NCBI GenBank assembly: GCA_030705665.1
Contig: JAUZQA010000204.1
Coordinates: forward strand, 1 to 7,379
DNA length: 7,379 nt
Direction of reading: 5' to 3'
Source of the DNA: Bacillota bacterium
GTDB lineage: Bacteria > Bacillota > Bacilli > Bacillales_B > DSM-18226
The notes beneath the pieces were generated by a model. It had not been told where the DNA came from, did not search any database, and saw nothing but the letters and a program-made list of their open reading frames with translations. Shown piece after piece: positions 4,863-7,379 of this stretch. Position numbers and translations under genes: made by a program. Numbering within the stretch: the first letter of the stretch is position 1; every line of letters begins with the position of its first letter.

Positions 4863-6002
4863 TTATCTTCTGCGGTTACGGTTGCGCAAGAAGGTTGGTA
4901 TATCCAAAGCGTCTTCCTGTGATGAAGAAGATGTCCGCTGCGGTTGTGGATCTTGCTGCGGCTCTTCCCGTTTTGGTTCTCTTTTCACTACACCAATATT
5001 GGGTTTAACTTGTCCAAATGAAGGCCTGGTGATTTTAGGTTGTGATACATCCTCTCTAAAACCAGTCGCAATAACCGTTACTATAATTTCATCCTTAAGG
5101 TTTTCATTGATAACAGAACCAAAAATCATATTTACTTCCTGATCTGATGCCGAAGCAACAATATCAGCAGCTTCTTGAACTTCATATAGGCTTAAATTCA
5201 CTCCGCCAGTAATATTCATTAAGATTCCCTGAGCACCATCGATTGAAGTTTCCAATAAAGGCGAGCTGACAGCTTTTTTAGCTGCTTCTACTGCACGGTT
5301 CTCACCTGAAGCCACTCCAATTCCCATCAATGCAGAACCCTTGCTTGACATAATCGTTTTTACATCAGCAAAGTCAAGGTTGATAAGACCAGGGGTAGCA
5401 ATTAAGTCAGAAATACCCTGAACCCCTTGACGAAGAACATTATCCGCTTCACGGAAAGCTTCAAGCATTGGCGTACTTTTATCCACAATTTCTAACAATC
5501 GGTCATTTGGAATGACAATTAAAGTATCGACGGCTTCTTTCATAGCCCCAATTCCGCCAGAGGCTTGATTAGCACGCTTTTTTCCCTCAAATGTAAATGG
5601 TCTTGTTACAACTCCAACGGTTAATGCCCCAAGATCCCGAGCAATTTGGGCGATGACAGGGGCTGCTCCGGTTCCTGTTCCGCCTCCCATTCCTGCTGTA
5701 ACAAATACCATATCAGCACCGCTTAATGCTGCTTCAAGTTGTTCTTTACTCTCTTCTGCTGCTTTTTTCCCAACCTCAGGATTTGCTCCGGCTCCAAGAC
5801 CTCTGGTCAATTTGGCACCTATTTGCATCTTAACTTCTGCCTTAGACAGGTTTAATGCTTGAGCATCTGTATTGACAGCGATAAACTCAACACCTTGAAC
5901 GCCATGTTCGATCATTCGGTTCACCGCATTATTTCCACCACCGCCAACCCCGATGACTTTTATGGTAGCAAGAGAATCTAAATTTGTATCAAACTCTAAC
6001 AT
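4863..6002 (-). CDS. ftsZ: Cell division protein FtsZ (tubulin-like GTPase)
   Basis: FtsZ polymerises in a GTP-dependent way into the Z ring at midcell, or near the poles in sporulation, and recruits the divisome. The 379 residues compare with 382 in B. subtilis. The N-terminal GTPase domain shows [17 protein letters not shown] (14-30) and the tubulin signature GGGTGTG (106-112). The T7 synergy loop NLDFADVK (208-215), with Asp210 and Asp213, activates GTP hydrolysis in the next subunit. The C-terminal domain ends near residue 316. A disordered linker of about 50 residues rich in Pro, Gln, Glu and Ser follows. The conserved C-terminal peptide [13 protein letters not shown] (367-379) binds FtsA, SepF, EzrA and ZapA-type partners, and its basic end is typical of Bacillus. 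The ATG at 6002 has AGGAGG at 6015-6010 with 7 nt spacing. It follows ftsA by 44 nt, without a visible terminator, and ends in a strong terminator. Confidence 0.99.
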   Translation of the reverse strand: MLEFDTNLDSLATIKVIGVGGGGNNAVNRMIEHGVQGVEFIAVNTDAQALNLSKAEVKMQIGAKLTRGLGAGANPEVGKKAAEESKEQLEAALSGADMVFVTAGMGGGTGTGAAPVIAQIARDLGALTVGVVTRPFTFEGKKRANQASGGIGAMKEAVDTLIVIPNDRLLEIVDKSTPMLEAFREADNVLRQGVQGISDLIATPGLINLDFADVKTIMSSKGSALMGIGVASGENRAVEAAKKAVSSPLLETSIDGAQGILMNITGGVNLSLYEVQEAADIVASASDQEVNMIFGSVINENLKDEIIVTVIATGFREDVSQPKITRPSFGQVKPNIGVVKREPKREEPQQDPQPQRTSSSSQEDALDIPTFLRNRNRRR

Positions 6003-6046
6003 GACAAATCCTCCTAATTCATCGATAGCCCTTTACACTTTTTTGA

Positions 6047-7342
6047 TTATTCGAAAAAGGTACTAAGGAATTTTTTCACTTTCGATGACATTTTTTCTTC
6101 CGGATGTTTTTCTGGCTTTACTTTAGGTTGCTGCTGTTGTTGTTTAGGAATCCGTTTTTCTGCAGGTTCCCCAACAGTAACAGGTGATGGTTCCAAGGAG
6201 TGCCCTCCTGGTAATCTAGCATTCTTATAGGCATATTTAATCAATCCAACCGCCGTCGTATATTGTGGTTCTCGAACACCAATATAATCGGGAGCCGCTA
6301 TACGCACTCTAGCCTGCAGGAGCTCTTCTGCAAGTTCAAGTACCCCTTGCATATTGGCAACCCCACCAGTTAAAACATATCCCCCTGGTAAATCCCGTAT
6401 ACCTATTCGTCTCATTTCTTGAACAACTAATTCAAAAATTTCTTCCATTCTTGCTTCAATGATATCAGAAATCTCAAGCTGGTTAAATTGTTGATGTTGG
6501 TCGCTTCCAATAATTGGAACGCTGAATACTTCTTCTTCTGATGCATCATCATAAAAAGCATGTCCATGCTTCATTTTGATTTTTTCAGCATCCTCAGTTG
6601 ATGTCCTAAGACCAATTGATATATCCTTTGTAATGTGGTCCCCGCCTACTGGAATAACCCCAGCAGCCTTTAGCTGTCCCTGCTCAAAATACGCGATTGT
6701 TGAAGAACCGCCGCCTAAATCTAGAAGTGCTACTCCTAAATTCTGCTCATCCTTTGATAAAGCAAAAGAACCAACTGCAAGCGGCTGAAGAGCGATATCC
6801 AAGATCTCCAGACCCGCCCGTTCAACACAACGGAGTGTATTATGCAATATGGTTTTAGAACTAGTCACAATAGTGCCTTCCATTTCCAAGCGGACACCAA
6901 TCATTCCACGTGGATCATTTATTTCATCTAGTCCATCCACAATATATTGTTTGGCCACAACCCCGATAATTTCTCGCTCCGGTGGGATCGAGACTACTTG
7001 TGCTGCATCAATTACACGGACAACATCCTCATTCGTTATTTCCCGGTTTTGGCTTGAAACAGCTACAACACCATGGCAAGGCTGGAGGGAAACATGAATA
7101 CCAGGTATTCCAACAATAACCTGCCTGATTTCCATACCAACCATTCTTTCAGCTTGTTCAATTGCTTTTTTTATCGAATGAACTGTTTCATCTATATCAA
7201 CAATAGATCCTTTTCTTAATCCCTGTGACTTGACATTTCCAACGCCAATAATATTGAGAGTATCATTGACCATTTCTCCAATGATGACCTTTACACTGGA
7301 CGTACCGATGTCAAGACTAACATAAATTTCATTGCTGTTCAT
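6047..7342 (-). CDS. ftsA: Cell division protein FtsA (actin-like membrane tether of FtsZ)
   Basis: FtsA is an ATP-binding actin homologue that anchors FtsZ filaments to the membrane and helps recruit late divisome proteins. The 431 residues compare with about 440 in B. subtilis. Phosphate-1 is seen as SLDIGTSSVKVIIGE (9-23). The 1C subdomain follows, with VGIPGIHVSLQPCHGVVAVSS (78-97). Phosphate-2 is LLDLGGGSSTIAYF (206-219), and the adenosine motif is GYVLTGGVANMQG (321-333). The last 14 residues, MSSKVKKFLSTFFE, form the amphipathic membrane-targeting helix. Between the core and this helix lies a low-complexity linker (about 376-417) with five consecutive glutamines at 401-405. The ATG at 7342 has a near-perfect AAAGGAGGT at 7359-7351, 8 nt upstream. 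Only 37 nt precede it, so the upstream neighbour and promoters lie outside the window. Confidence 0.98.
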   Translation of the reverse strand: MNSNEIYVSLDIGTSSVKVIIGEMVNDTLNIIGVGNVKSQGLRKGSIVDIDETVHSIKKAIEQAERMVGMEIRQVIVGIPGIHVSLQPCHGVVAVSSQNREITNEDVVRVIDAAQVVSIPPEREIIGVVAKQYIVDGLDEINDPRGMIGVRLEMEGTIVTSSKTILHNTLRCVERAGLEILDIALQPLAVGSFALSKDEQNLGVALLDLGGGSSTIAYFEQGQLKAAGVIPVGGDHITKDISIGLRTSTEDAEKIKMKHGHAFYDDASEEEVFSVPIIGSDQHQQFNQLEISDIIEARMEEIFELVVQEMRRIGIRDLPGGYVLTGGVANMQGVLELAEELLQARVRIAAPDYIGVREPQYTTAVGLIKYAYKNARLPGGHSLEPSPVTVGEPAEKRIPKQQQQQPKVKPEKHPEEKMSSKVKKFLSTFFE

Positions 7343-7379
7343 TCTTTGGCACCTCCTTTATCCTTCCTTAAAAAGAACA

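Noticed and set aside
4798..5142. 114-codon plus-strand reading frame over the ftsZ terminator and 3' end
   Set aside because: It begins inside the terminator region and reads the antisense of the FtsZ linker; its Cys/Gly/Ser-rich stretch is the complement of linker codons.
5653..7097. Plus-strand reading frames opposite ftsZ and ftsA
   Set aside because: They are shadows of the conserved genes with no initiation signals.
7343..7379. Tail of the gene upstream of ftsA (sbp in B. subtilis)
   Set aside because: Only 37 nt remain, including the ftsA ribosome binding site; short frames ending in TAA are present but too short to identify.

Overview
The window is a conserved cell-division and sporulation locus from a low-GC, endospore-forming Bacillota, most likely family Bacillaceae. 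The evidence is the near-identity I recall between the encoded FtsZ, pro-sigma-E and sigma-G and their Bacillus subtilis counterparts, the gene order, and strong AGGAGG-type ribosome binding sites at the starts. All eight recognisable genes lie on the minus strand, so transcription runs from the high to the low coordinates: ftsA, ftsZ, spoIIGA, sigE, sigG, ylmC, ylmD, ylmE.

From right to left: ftsA and ftsZ (7342-4863) form a two-gene division unit 44 nt apart, closed by a clear intrinsic terminator at 4814-4850. A 224-nt gap follows. It holds a probable Spo0A-type spoIIG promoter, with good -35 and -10 hexamers but an over-long 21-nt spacer. The spoIIG operon comes next: spoIIGA, the membrane aspartic protease, then sigE, its pro-sigma-E substrate. 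After 159 nt comes sigG, which has its own sigma-F-type promoter (GCATA-N14-GGAGATACTG), a TTG start, and a small leader hairpin covering the Shine-Dalgarno sequence. Two strong hairpins follow the sigG stop codon, the second with a T9 tract.

The only sizeable non-coding stretch is 1377-1995, between sigG and ylmC. It holds two copies, in opposite orientation, of a palindromic repeat bounded by CTGTTGAT/ATCAACAG, plus several smaller hairpins. To its left ylmC (PRC-barrel), ylmD (laccase-domain/YfiH family) and the first 68 codons of ylmE (PLP-binding YggS family) form the start of the ylm cluster, with ylmD and ylmE overlapping by one nucleotide.

Together the genes link the division machinery (FtsA tethering FtsZ) to the first sporulation sigma cascade: SpoIIGA processes pro-sigma-E in the mother cell, and sigma-G acts in the forespore. 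Compared with B. subtilis as I remember it, bpr is missing between ftsZ and spoIIGA, and ylmA is missing between sigG and ylmC. I found no evidence of a new multi-gene system. The parts most worth a second look are the repeat pair and the regulatory sites of sigG and spoIIG.
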